Of a stretch of 64,000 nucleotides of DNA, positions 25,968 to 34,527 are shown piece after piece. The stretch spans positions 1 to 64,000 of the forward strand of contig CANCJJ010000009.1 in assembly GCA_947378305.1 (NCBI GenBank). Reading direction: 5' to 3'. The notes under the pieces are model-generated. The model did not search any database. It was given only the letters and a program-made list of their open reading frames with translations, and was not told the DNA's origin. The translations under genes and the position numbers were made by a program. Position 1 is the first letter of the stretch. The number at the start of each line of letters is the position of its first letter. Source of the DNA: Phenylobacterium aquaticum. Its GTDB lineage: Bacteria > Pseudomonadota > Alphaproteobacteria > Caulobacterales > Caulobacteraceae.

Positions 25968-27418
25968 TAGCGGACTCCCTCACCGGGTTGGCCAAGTTCG
26001 AAGTCGGACAGGGCCTGATATTTCGGATCGCGACGGTCATAGGCGATGGCCCCGTCGACATAGACCCGGTCAGTTCGGGCATAGACGGAGAAGGGGTCGT
26101 GATCCCAGATGACAATGTCCGCCCGCTTTCCCGTTTCCAGGGTGCCGGTCTGGGCGGCAATGCCGAGCGCCTTGGCTGGATTGGCCGTAATCCAGCGAAT
26201 CGCCTGGGCTTCCGTGATCTGGAGGCCAGCAGCGCGCCCGGCGGCCAGGGCGGTGGCGGCTTCCTGGTTCAGCCTCTGGGTCAGGTCGGGATCGTCGGAC
26301 TTGATAATCCCGCAGCCCTTGGTGACGGCATCGACCAGGGGAACATTGGCTTCAACAGCGTCATACATTTCCAGCTTGACCCCCCACCAGTTGGCCCAGG
26401 TGGCGACGCAGATTCCGTTCTCGGCCAGAATGTCGGCGATCTTGTAGGCCTCCACGGCGTGGTGGAAGGCGGTGATGTGGTAGCCAAATTCCTTGGAAAT
26501 ATCGATCATCTGGACCATTTCATCGGCCCGGTAGCAGTGATTTTCGACCAGGATTTCCCCCTTCAGAACCCCCACCAGGGTGTCCAGGGCCAGGTCGCGC
26601 TTGGGGGGATCGGCCTTCTCGCCCTTGGCGACCTTGGCGCGATAGTCGTCCCACTTGCGGCCATAGTCGGCGGCGTTGATCCAGGCTGCGCGATAACCGG
26701 CGACATTGCCCATCCGCGTGGAGGGCGCACGGCCCCGACCGCCATAGACCCGCTTGGGGTTTTCGCCGCAGGCCATTTTCAGAGTGTAGGGCGCATCGGG
26801 GAACTTCATCCCCTGAACCGTGCGCGACGGCACATTGCGCAGGGTCACGCCCCGGCCACCAATCAGGTTGGCGGAGCCTGGCAGGATGAGCAGGGTCGTC
26901 ACGCCACCAATCCGGGCGCGGTTGAAGCCGGGGTCCTGGGGCCAGACCGAATGTTCCGCCCAGACCTGGGCCGTCACGGGATCTGTGGCTTCATTGCCAT
27001 CCGAATGGGCCTGAACCGAGGGCGAGGCATAGACACCGAGGTGGGAGTGGGCGTCGATCAGGCCGGGGGTGACCCATTTTCCGCGACCATCAACAACCTC
27101 ATAGCCAGCGGGCGGCGCAGTTCCGGCAGAGACGGTCTCGATACGTCCGTCGCGAACCAGAACCGTGGCATTCTCAACCAGGCTGCCTGTGCCAGTAAAG
27201 GTCGAGGCCCCGACAATGGCGAAAGGCTTCGATGCCATGGGCTTGTAGGTCGAAGGAAAGGGATTGGCGCTGGCAACCGGGTCCAGGCCGGTCGGCAGGG
27301 GCTTGGCTGTGACGACCGCCGGCTTGGTCTCGCCGGAGACCTTGACCTGAACATTGGTCGCGCAACCCGAGAGGGCAGAGGTAAGAAGACCGGCCAGGGC
27401 CAGGGTCCAGATTCGCAT
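25967..27418 (-). CDS. Amidohydrolase lipoprotein, imidazolonepropionase-like
   Basis: This 483-residue amidohydrolase starts at ATG 27418; a lipoprotein signal with lipobox ALSGC places acylated Cys19 at the mature N-terminus, so it sits on a periplasmic membrane face. The metal-binding HxH is intact in PGLIDAHSHLGVY (H124, H126), and further barrel ligands are seen in VENHCYR, ITAFHHAVEAYK and IIKSDDPDL. Family members are dipeptidases or cyclic-amide hydrolases. The next gene is a paralogue that has lost HxH. The pair is translationally coupled and probably works as one complex; the substrate is unknown. Confidence 0.87.
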   Translation of the reverse strand: MRIWTLALAGLLTSALSGCATNVQVKVSGETKPAVVTAKPLPTGLDPVASANPFPSTYKPMASKPFAIVGASTFTGTGSLVENATVLVRDGRIETVSAGTAPPAGYEVVDGRGKWVTPGLIDAHSHLGVYASPSVQAHSDGNEATDPVTAQVWAEHSVWPQDPGFNRARIGGVTTLLILPGSANLIGGRGVTLRNVPSRTVQGMKFPDAPYTLKMACGENPKRVYGGRGRAPSTRMGNVAGYRAAWINAADYGRKWDDYRAKVAKGEKADPPKRDLALDTLVGVLKGEILVENHCYRADEMVQMIDISKEFGYHITAFHHAVEAYKIADILAENGICVATWANWWGVKLEMYDAVEANVPLVDAVTKGCGIIKSDDPDLTQRLNQEAATALAAGRAAGLQITEAQAIRWITANPAKALGIAAQTGTLETGKRADIVIWDHDPFSVYARTDRVYVDGAIAYDRRDPKYQALSDFELGQPGEGVR

Positions 27419-27528
27419 TATGCGCCCCAAATTTAGAGATGATCACTAACCTTGGCACATCTTGCCCGAGCCTGCCAAGCCGGAAGGGACTTGCCATTCT
27501 GCGGGTGTCCGTCCATCACCATCGCGAA

Positions 27529-27999
27529 ATGTCTGATGATCTTACCGAGGGCCAGTCCGCAGTCATTCCGGATGGCTTTGTCATAAATCTCTGGCAGCGC
27601 GGCTTCGGCCGGACCGTGGGCCCGTTTTACTCCCGTCGCGATCTGGCGACGAATACGGAGACCATGGCCTTTCGCGTGGAAGACTATCACGCCAATGGCA
27701 TGAACAATTGTCACGGTGGCATGCTGATGAGCTTTGCCGACATGGCCTGGGGCCGGGTCATTTCCAACCAGCGAGAAATTGGCTGGGTCACCGTGAGGCT
27801 CGTGACAGATTTCCTCTCCGGGGCGCAAATGGGCGACTGGGTCGAGGGGGCCAGCGAGATTATCAGCGAAATCGAAGATGTTTTCACCGTCAGGGGCCGG
27901 ATATGGTGTGCAGACCGCACATTGATGACCGGAACGGCGGTTTATAAGGGTAATCGCTCGATCCGCCGCAAGGCGGGTGAGCGCGAAGGACGAGGATAG
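27529..27999 (+). CDS. PaaI-family thioesterase (hotdog fold)
   Basis: The 156-residue protein has the hotdog core NCHGGMLMSFADMAWG followed by the strand TVRLVTDFLSGAQMGDWVEG, typical of PaaI/YbgC-related acyl-CoA thioesterases. ATG 27529 (MSDDLTEGQ) was chosen because the part upstream lacks family similarity. It is divergent from the amidohydrolase pair and lies just two bases before an alpha/beta hydrolase gene, so the two are likely co-transcribed. The acyl-CoA substrate is not evident. Confidence 0.82.
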   Translation: MSDDLTEGQSAVIPDGFVINLWQRGFGRTVGPFYSRRDLATNTETMAFRVEDYHANGMNNCHGGMLMSFADMAWGRVISNQREIGWVTVRLVTDFLSGAQMGDWVEGASEIISEIEDVFTVRGRIWCADRTLMTGTAVYKGNRSIRRKAGEREGRG

Positions 28000-28001
28000 A
28001 C

Positions 28002-29057
28002 ATGGCTCTGGACCCTGCAATCAAGGAAGGCGCACCCGTCGGCTATGACGATCGCCCGATTCCCTCCGAACCCGGGGCCCTGCCGCCCGAGGTTCAGGCC
28101 CCGCTGGCCCCGTTTCAGGGCCGTGAGCCAGATGCCCCCAAGTGGTTCCAGGATGCCATAGCCAAGGAACCGGAACGGACCTTCGTGACCTCCAAGGGGA
28201 CCCAGATCGAGGTCCTGACCTGGGGTGAGATCGGCCGCCCCGGTCTCTTGCTGGTGCACGGCAATTCGGCCCATGCCGACTGGTGGAGCTTCATCGCCCC
28301 CTATCTTGCCGAAGACTATCGGGTCGCCTCCATGTCGCTGGCCGGAATGGGAGCCTCAGACTGGCGCGAAACCTATGCCTTTCAGGATTTTGCAGAGGAT
28401 GCCGAGGCCGTCGCCCAGGCCACAGGCCTCTATAATGGAACCGTGAAGCCGATCTATATCGGCCATTCCTTCGGCGGATCTCAGGTCTTTTTTGCTGCCG
28501 CCCATCATCCGGATCGTATGCGGGCCGCCGTGCTGGTGGATACAGGCTTTGGCGGACCGCCGCCAAATTCCGAGGAAGCCAAGCGCCTAGCGCGCGAGGT
28601 CCGTAATATTCCCACCGGGGACCGGGCGCAAAAGGTCTATCCGACCCTCCAGGCCGCCCTGGCCCGATTCCGCTTCATGCCGCCCCAGGCTGCGGGAAAC
28701 CTCTTTGTCGCGGACTTCATTGCCCGCCGGTCCCTCAAGCGGGCCCCGCTGGAAGACGGCAGTGGCGAAGGCTGGACCTGGCGGTTTGATCCCAACATGT
28801 GGGCCAAGCTCGACCGGTCGCTCATGATGGGCTCCATCAACGGAAAGCCGCCGGAAGTCAGCATTCCCATGGTGCATATCTTCGGCGACAGGTCGGTCGT
28901 CATGACCCGCCGGGTTGAAGGCCAGGTTTCGCCCCTGCCGAAGGACATGCTGGAAATCGTGATTCCCGACTCGGCCCACCACATCATGGTCGACCAGCCC
29001 CTGGCCCTGATTGCCGCTCTGCGGGGATTGCTGGCCGCCTGGCCGGGGAAATCCTGA
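28002..29057 (+). CDS. Alpha/beta hydrolase
   Basis: This 351-residue protein has an alpha/beta hydrolase core: LLLVHGNSAHADWWSF carries the HG oxyanion motif, S156 in GHSFGG is the nucleophile, and H in DSAHHIMVDQP is the catalytic histidine. About 60 Pro-rich residues precede the core. It follows a PaaI-type thioesterase by two bases. Esterase or dehalogenase-like activity is possible; nothing narrows the substrate. No signal peptide is seen, so it is likely cytoplasmic. Confidence 0.85.
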   Translation: MALDPAIKEGAPVGYDDRPIPSEPGALPPEVQAPLAPFQGREPDAPKWFQDAIAKEPERTFVTSKGTQIEVLTWGEIGRPGLLLVHGNSAHADWWSFIAPYLAEDYRVASMSLAGMGASDWRETYAFQDFAEDAEAVAQATGLYNGTVKPIYIGHSFGGSQVFFAAAHHPDRMRAAVLVDTGFGGPPPNSEEAKRLAREVRNIPTGDRAQKVYPTLQAALARFRFMPPQAAGNLFVADFIARRSLKRAPLEDGSGEGWTWRFDPNMWAKLDRSLMMGSINGKPPEVSIPMVHIFGDRSVVMTRRVEGQVSPLPKDMLEIVIPDSAHHIMVDQPLALIAALRGLLAAWPGKS

Positions 29058-29137
29058 CGGCGCTTGAGCCGGATCGGCGGAACGTGTAGGACTTTTTAAG
29101 ACCAAATTTCTCCAGATTTCTATTGAGAGACCCCCAA

Positions 29138-29368
29138 ATGGCTTCCGAATATCACCGCGGTGACATGGACATCAGCGAGCAGGTCGCGACCTTCCACCTC
29201 TTCAACGGTCTGACAAAGTGGGGTTCGCTGGCCTTGATTGCCCTGCTGGCCCAACTGGTCCTCTGGTTCTGCACCCCCGCCGGTTTCCTGCCCGGATTTA
29301 TCAGCGCAGCCGTCATTCTCGTCGTTGGCGTGGTCGTCCTGCGCGAAAAGCCCGACGCAGCGCACTAG
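29138..29368 (+). CDS. aa3-type cytochrome c oxidase subunit IV
   Basis: The 76-residue protein has the hydrophilic N-terminus (MASEYHRGDMDISEQ) and the conserved segment ISEQVATFHLFNGLTKWGS of the alphaproteobacterial aa3-type oxidase subunit IV, then one or two membrane segments. It belongs to the small accessory subunit of cytochrome c oxidase at the inner membrane. I chose ATG 29138 over the upstream TTG because the family starts with this short soluble stretch. It lies 115 bp upstream of pntAA. Confidence 0.85.
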   Translation: MASEYHRGDMDISEQVATFHLFNGLTKWGSLALIALLAQLVLWFCTPAGFLPGFISAAVILVVGVVVLREKPDAAH

Positions 29369-29483
29369 CAGTCTGCCCGTTCGGTCTTCTGGCTTGAGCC
29401 CCGGCTCCTGCCCCCAGTTGCGTTGATCTGTAATATGGCCGGGCCGGTTGCGGCGCGGGCAAGTGGTCTAGGGGAAGATTGGC

Positions 29484-30617
29484 ATGGCCCTGATTGCCGT
29501 CACCAAGGAACGCCGCGCGGAGGAAACCCGGGTCGCTGCGACGCCGGAGTCCGTCAAGAAGCTGATCGCAGCCGGCTTTTCCGTCATCGTGGAATCCGGG
29601 GCCGGTCTGACGGCATCCTTTGCCGATGCCGACTATGTTGCCGCAGGGGCGCAACTGGTCCCAAACGCGGCTGAAGCCATTCAGAAGGCCGATATTCTTT
29701 TCAAGGTGCGCGCGCCCGTCGAGGCGGAAATTGCGGCCCTAAAGCCGGGCACCCTGGTGGTCGCCCTCCTAAATCCCCATCAGGACGTCGCAGTCGTCCA
29801 GGCCCTGGCGGACAAGGGTGCCCTGGCCTTTGCCATGGAGTTCATCCCCCGGATCACCCGCGCCCAGGTCATGGATGCCCTGTCTTCCCAGGCCAATCTC
29901 GCAGGCTATCGCGCCGTGATCGAAGCCGCTGAGGCCTATGGTCGGGCCATGCCGATGATGATGACGGCGGCGGGGACCATTGCGGCCGCCAAGGTCTTTA
30001 TCATGGGGGTCGGGGTCGCGGGGCTTCAGGCCATTGCCACGGCCCGGCGTCTTGGGGCTGTGGTGACGGCCACGGATGTTCGGCCCGCCACCAAGGAACA
30101 GGTCGAAAGCCTCGGGGCAAAATTCCTCGCGGTCGAGGATGACGAGTTCCGGAATGCCCAGACCGCCGGGGGCTATGCAAAGCCCATGAGTGCGGACTAT
30201 CAGGCCAAACAGGCCGAGCTGGTCAGTACCCATATCTCCAAGCAGGACATTGTCATCACCACGGCCCTGATCCCGGGGCGGCCCGCCCCGCGCCTGGTCA
30301 GTGCGGCCCAGGTGGCCTCGATGAAGGCGGGCTCAATCATTGTTGACCTGGCGGTCGAGCAGGGCGGCAATGTCGAGGGCGTCAAGCTGGGCGAAACGAC
30401 GGTGACGGACAATGGCGTGCATATTCTGGGGACCCCCAACCTGCCTGGCCGGATCGCGGCGGATGCCTCCTCCCTCTATGCCCGAAACCTGTTGGCCTTT
30501 GCCGGGCTCCTCCTGACCAAGGAGGGCGCACTGGCCCCTGACCTCGAAGACGAAATTCTGAAGGCTGCCCTGTTGACCCGGGACGGCCAGATCGTTCACC
30601 CGGCGCTGAGCGCCTAG
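29484..30617 (+). CDS. pntAA: NAD(P) transhydrogenase subunit alpha part 1
   Basis: The protein is 377 residues and corresponds to the soluble NAD(H)-binding domain I of proton-translocating transhydrogenase. It resembles alanine dehydrogenase at the N-terminus (VTKERRAEETRVAATPESV) and carries a Rossmann loop in KVFIMGVGVAGLQAIATARRLGA. The mobile RQD-like loop region is DYQAKQAELVSTHISKQD. It passes hydride between NADH and NADP+ with PntB. In alphaproteobacteria PntA is split; the membrane part is the next gene, 18 bp downstream. Confidence 0.93.
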   Translation: MALIAVTKERRAEETRVAATPESVKKLIAAGFSVIVESGAGLTASFADADYVAAGAQLVPNAAEAIQKADILFKVRAPVEAEIAALKPGTLVVALLNPHQDVAVVQALADKGALAFAMEFIPRITRAQVMDALSSQANLAGYRAVIEAAEAYGRAMPMMMTAAGTIAAAKVFIMGVGVAGLQAIATARRLGAVVTATDVRPATKEQVESLGAKFLAVEDDEFRNAQTAGGYAKPMSADYQAKQAELVSTHISKQDIVITTALIPGRPAPRLVSAAQVASMKAGSIIVDLAVEQGGNVEGVKLGETTVTDNGVHILGTPNLPGRIAADASSLYARNLLAFAGLLLTKEGALAPDLEDEILKAALLTRDGQIVHPALSA

Positions 30618-30635
30618 ACCCCGGCGGAGGAAATC

Positions 30636-30959
30636 ATGGACGCGGTTGATCCCACAGTCTTCCGGCTAGCCATTTTCGTGCTGGCCATCTTCGTCGGCTA
30701 TTATGTGGTCTGGAGCGTGACGCCAGCCCTGCACACCCCCTTGATGGCGGTGACGAATGCCATTTCCTCAGTGATCATCGTCGGTGCCTTGCTGGCGGCG
30801 GCAGCCCACGCACCGGACGGGGCGCTTACGACCAATGTGCTGATCTCCAAGGGGGCGGGGGCCGTTGCTGCGGCCTTTGCGGCCGTCAACATATTCGGGG
30901 GCTTCCTGGTCACCCAGCGCATGCTGGCCATGTACAAGAAGAAGGATCGGGACAAGTGA
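30636..30959 (+). CDS. pntAB: NAD(P) transhydrogenase subunit alpha part 2 (membrane)
   Basis: This 107-residue protein supplies the membrane helices of the split PntA, with about three to four hydrophobic segments and the conserved HTPLMAVTNAISSVIIVGA block that lines the proton channel of domain II. A GGAGG lies seven bases before the ATG. It sits between pntAA and pntB, as in other split transhydrogenase operons, and assembles with PntB at the inner membrane. Confidence 0.93.
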   Translation: MDAVDPTVFRLAIFVLAIFVGYYVVWSVTPALHTPLMAVTNAISSVIIVGALLAAAAHAPDGALTTNVLISKGAGAVAAAFAAVNIFGGFLVTQRMLAMYKKKDRDK

Positions 30960-31014
30960 GCATGACCCGCCTCGCCTCCGCGCCCATGGCCTTCCTCATG
31001 CCCGGTCTGTCCTC

Positions 31015-32433
31015 ATGAACGCCAATCTCGCCGCCATACTCTACATCGTCTCCGGGGTGCTCTTCATCCTGGCCCTGAGAGGTCTGTCGAGCCCCTCCAC
31101 CAGCCAGGCGGGAAACCGCAATGGCATGATCGGCATGGTCATTGCTGTGGGCGTCACCCTTCTGACCCTGCTGGGCCAGGGCAAGCTCGATGGTCTGACC
31201 GTGGGGCTCATTCTCGGCGGCGTTGCTATCGGGGGGGGCATAGGGGCCCTGATCGCCCGCCGTGTGGCCATGACCTCCATGCCCCAGCTGGTGGCGGCCT
31301 TCCACAGCCTCGTCGGCATGGCAGCCTGCCTTGTTGCGGTGGCGGCCATCCATACTCCGTCCGCCTATGGCATTGTCAGTGCCAGCGGCCAGATCCACCT
31401 GAACTCCCTGATCGAACTCAGCCTGGGTCTGGCCATCGGGGCGGTGACCTTCACCGGGTCGGTAATCGCCTTTGCCAAGCTCAACGGCAATATGTCCGGG
31501 GCTCCGATCCTGCTGCCAGCCCGCCACCTGCTGAACATCCTCATCGGTCTGGGGATTGTGGCCCTGATTGTGGTTCTGGTCCTCAGCGGCGGTTCTGCGC
31601 TTTGGGCCTTCTGGGGCATATTTGCCCTGGCCCTGATCATCGGGATCACCCTGATCATCCCCATTGGCGGGGCCGACATGCCGGTCGTGGTCTCCATGCT
31701 GAACAGCTATTCCGGCTGGGCGGCCGCAGCCCTCGGCTTCACGCTGGAGAATGTCACCCTGATCATTACCGGGGCTCTGGTGGGCTCTTCCGGGGCCATC
31801 TTGTCCTACATCATGTGCAAGGCCATGAACCGGAGCTTTATCTCCGTGATCCTGGGCGGGTTTGGCGCGGATGCCGGGGCCTCAGCGGGGGCTGGCGTCG
31901 TTGAGACCCGGCCGGTCAAACAGGGATCCGCCGATGATGCCGCCTTCATCATGAAGAATGCCTCCAAGGTCATTATTGTTCCCGGCTATGGCATGGCCGT
32001 CAGCCAGGCCCAGCACGCCCTTCGGGAAATGGCCGACAAGCTCAAGGAAGAGGGCGTGGAGGTCAAATATGCCATCCATCCGGTGGCTGGCCGTATGCCG
32101 GGCCACATGAACGTCCTGCTGGCCGAGGCCAATGTGCCCTATGATGAAGTCTTCGAGCTTGAGGACATCAATGCCGAATTCCCGACCGCGGATGTCGCCT
32201 TCGTCATCGGGGCCAATGACGTGACCAATCCCGCGGCCAAGACCGATCCCACCAGCGCCATTTACGGCATGCCCATTCTCGATGTTGAAAAGGCCCGAAC
32301 GGTCCTGTTCGTGAAGCGGGGCATGAGCTCAGGCTATGCGGGCGTCGAGAACGAGCTGTTTTTCCGCGACAACACCATGATGCTGTTCGGGGATGCCAAG
32401 AAGATGGTCGAGGGCATTCTAAAAGGACTCTGA
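31015..32433 (+). CDS. pntB: NAD(P) transhydrogenase subunit beta
   Basis: The 472-residue protein has about eight to nine membrane helices followed by the NADP(H)-binding domain III, with VIIVPGYGMAVSQAQHAL (fingerprint GYGMA), HPVAGRMPGHMNVLLAEA and the GANDVTNPAA motif. ATG 31015 (MNANLAAILYIVSG) is the family start; the frame is open further upstream over pntAB. The enzyme uses the proton gradient to reduce NADP+ with NADH, supplying NADPH for biosynthesis and redox defence. Confidence 0.94.
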   Translation: MNANLAAILYIVSGVLFILALRGLSSPSTSQAGNRNGMIGMVIAVGVTLLTLLGQGKLDGLTVGLILGGVAIGGGIGALIARRVAMTSMPQLVAAFHSLVGMAACLVAVAAIHTPSAYGIVSASGQIHLNSLIELSLGLAIGAVTFTGSVIAFAKLNGNMSGAPILLPARHLLNILIGLGIVALIVVLVLSGGSALWAFWGIFALALIIGITLIIPIGGADMPVVVSMLNSYSGWAAAALGFTLENVTLIITGALVGSSGAILSYIMCKAMNRSFISVILGGFGADAGASAGAGVVETRPVKQGSADDAAFIMKNASKVIIVPGYGMAVSQAQHALREMADKLKEEGVEVKYAIHPVAGRMPGHMNVLLAEANVPYDEVFELEDINAEFPTADVAFVIGANDVTNPAAKTDPTSAIYGMPILDVEKARTVLFVKRGMSSGYAGVENELFFRDNTMMLFGDAKKMVEGILKGL

Positions 32434-32435
32434 TC

Positions 32436-33287
32436 CTGCGCGGCAGATTCGTTGATATTGGCGACCGGCGACTTCGCATGGTGCTGGCCGGGCCGAAGTC
32501 TGCCCAGCCCCTGGTGGTTCTGGAGTCGGGGGCCTTTGGCTGTGCGGCAGACTGGTCAGTGGTTCAGGCCCGCCTCGCCGGTTTTGGCGTCCGCAGTCTG
32601 GCCTATGACCGGGCGGGCCTGGGGTTTTCAGACCCGGGACCCAAGCCCCGGGACGGTCAAGCCATTGCCAGCGATCTGGAATCCCTGCTGGCCAAACTCA
32701 AGGAGCAGGGACCGCTGATCCTGGTTGGACACTCCATGGCCGGGCAACTTCTGCGTGTGTTTGTTCCGCGCAATGCCGCCCGGGTGGTCGGGCTGGTCCT
32801 GGTCGATGCCGTCACCCCGGAGGCCATGACTGATCCGCGAATGGGGCAGGGGGTGAGGCTTTTCCGCCGGGGCCTTGGGTTTGTGAAGGTTCTGGCCAGT
32901 CTGGGCCTTATGAAATTGCTGTCGGGCCCGCTGGGAGATTCCATCGGCCTGGACCCGGAGGCCGCGCGGGAAAAGCGGCACATATTCGGCCTGACCTCCC
33001 ATGCCGAGGGGGCTGCCCTTGAGGTGGAGGCCTGGGAGCAGACGTCTGACCAGGGGATTCGCCATGGCCTCTTCGATCCAGCCCTGCCGGTGGCCGTGGT
33101 CACGGCGGGCGCTCCTGGGCGCGCAGAGGTCAAGGCCTTGCAGGAAGCGCCTGCCCGTCAGGCGGACCGGGGATATATCACCCACATCGCCGGGGCCGGA
33201 CATGCGACCTTGCTGGGGACGGCGTTCGCCGATGCTATTCTTCAGGCCCTGGTCCAGGTGATGTCCCCAGACCCCACTCTGCATTGA
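32436..33287 (+). CDS. Alpha/beta hydrolase, apparent CTG start
   Basis: The core is a small alpha/beta hydrolase with LVVLESGAFG as oxyanion region, the nucleophile in LVGHSMAGQLL, and a C-terminal histidine in GAGHATLLG. The first ATG is at 32478, but the upstream codons read LRGRFVDIGDRRLRMVLAG, which is the usual first strand of this family. CTG 32436 is preceded by AAGGA at an eight-base spacing, overlapping the end of pntB, so I start there. The 3' end overlaps tilS on the opposite strand by 53 bp. Product about 283 residues; substrate unknown. Confidence 0.72.
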   Translation: MRGRFVDIGDRRLRMVLAGPKSAQPLVVLESGAFGCAADWSVVQARLAGFGVRSLAYDRAGLGFSDPGPKPRDGQAIASDLESLLAKLKEQGPLILVGHSMAGQLLRVFVPRNAARVVGLVLVDAVTPEAMTDPRMGQGVRLFRRGLGFVKVLASLGLMKLLSGPLGDSIGLDPEAAREKRHIFGLTSHAEGAALEVEAWEQTSDQGIRHGLFDPALPVAVVTAGAPGRAEVKALQEAPARQADRGYITHIAGAGHATLLGTAFADAILQALVQVMSPDPTLH

Positions 33288-34527
33288 TCCGTCCACATCG
33301 TGCGTGGAGGCGGCCCAGGGTCAGGAACTGAACCCTCACGCCCAAGACAGGCTCGAGACCCGGGGCCAGGATCTGACCGGCGTTGTCCAGGCAGGGCAGG
33401 CTGCCCCGCGCGGCTGGGGGAATATCCGTCAGGGCGCGCCGCGCATGTCGCGACAACCCCCCGGTGTGGCCGCTCAGAGGCTTCAGGCGCACTGGCCGAT
33501 CGGTGGAGATTTCGAGGCGACCATCCCAGACGCCGGTCTCGCCTGCGTCTAGCTCCAGACGGGTCTGCCCCTGTCGGCTCATCTCGCCCAGGGTCCGCAT
33601 CCAGCGAACTTCATTGGCATCGGCCTCGATCCGCGCTCCCGCCAGGGTCGTGACCACAGGCTCATGGCTCCGAAGCGCCTCGACCAGCCTGTCCAGCCGG
33701 TCGCCACGCGGCGGCCGGGTTGTGCCCGCTGCACACAGACAGGCCGCCCCCGCCAGGGCCCGGCTTGCCGCAACTGGCGCGGCGCGCAGGTGTGCCCGGG
33801 CAATCTTCAGCCCCCCCGCCTCAGTGACCTCACCGGCGAGATCAGCCAGGCCGGGGATAAGGTCTGCTGGCGGCAAGGCCATGCCCCGGCCCATCAGGCG
33901 CGCCCGCGCTCTTGCCCGGGCATATTTTGGATTCTCATTGGCCGGGTCTTCGACCCAGGTCTGGGTCTGATGGCTCAGCCAGTCGCGAAGGTCTGCCCGG
34001 GCGAGGCCCAGCATGGGACGCAGCAGAAATAGGCCCTGGCCCTCGGGCCAGGCCGGCGAGGGGCTCCAGTCCCTGGGGAAGGGAGTGGTCGATCCCTCCG
34101 CCCGCATCTGGGCCGTTTCGGCCAGATCATCGGCGGTATGGCCGAGCAGCAGAACGGAGGCCCCAGCCGCCCGGCAGGCCGTCGCCAGCAGACTATGTCG
34201 AGCCTCGCGCGCCGCAGCAGGGAGGCCGGTTCCGGGCTTTGGGCCCGTCCAGCTCAGGGGAATGAAGGCCGCCTCAAGCTCATCGGCCAGTCGCGCACAC
34301 TGGCGGGTCCAGTTGCCGCTTTCGGCATTAAGCTGGTGGTCAACAGTCAGGATCACCAGGGGGCGCTGATGGGCCTTGGCCCAGCGGGCCGTCATCAGGG
34401 CCAGGGCCACGGAATCCCCACCGCCGGAGACGGCAATTGCCAGGGGGCTGGCATGATCGGTGCGCAGTGAGCCGTCAAGCCGGGTCCAGACTGCGGCTTC
34501 GAGACCCTCAGGTCTCAGGGCGTGCAT
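33235..34527 (-). CDS. tilS: tRNA(Ile)-lysidine synthase
   Basis: The protein is 430 residues and has the ATP pyrophosphatase P-loop AIAVSGGGDSVALAL near 30-44. LGHTADDLAET and the region up to FLLRPMLGLARADLRDWL are typical of TilS, which attaches lysine to C34 of the CAU anticodon tRNA so it reads AUA codons. The C-terminal domain is weakly conserved. Start ATG 34527 overlaps the end of ybgF by 13 bases. Genes further upstream in the operon encode the Tol-Pal system. In many relatives ftsH follows tilS, but here ftsH is 24 kb away. Confidence 0.9.
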   Translation of the reverse strand: MHALRPEGLEAAVWTRLDGSLRTDHASPLAIAVSGGGDSVALALMTARWAKAHQRPLVILTVDHQLNAESGNWTRQCARLADELEAAFIPLSWTGPKPGTGLPAAAREARHSLLATACRAAGASVLLLGHTADDLAETAQMRAEGSTTPFPRDWSPSPAWPEGQGLFLLRPMLGLARADLRDWLSHQTQTWVEDPANENPKYARARARARLMGRGMALPPADLIPGLADLAGEVTEAGGLKIARAHLRAAPVAASRALAGAACLCAAGTTRPPRGDRLDRLVEALRSHEPVVTTLAGARIEADANEVRWMRTLGEMSRQGQTRLELDAGETGVWDGRLEISTDRPVRLKPLSGHTGGLSRHARRALTDIPPAARGSLPCLDNAGQILAPGLEPVLGVRVQFLTLGRLHARCGRINAEWGLGTSPGPGPEE

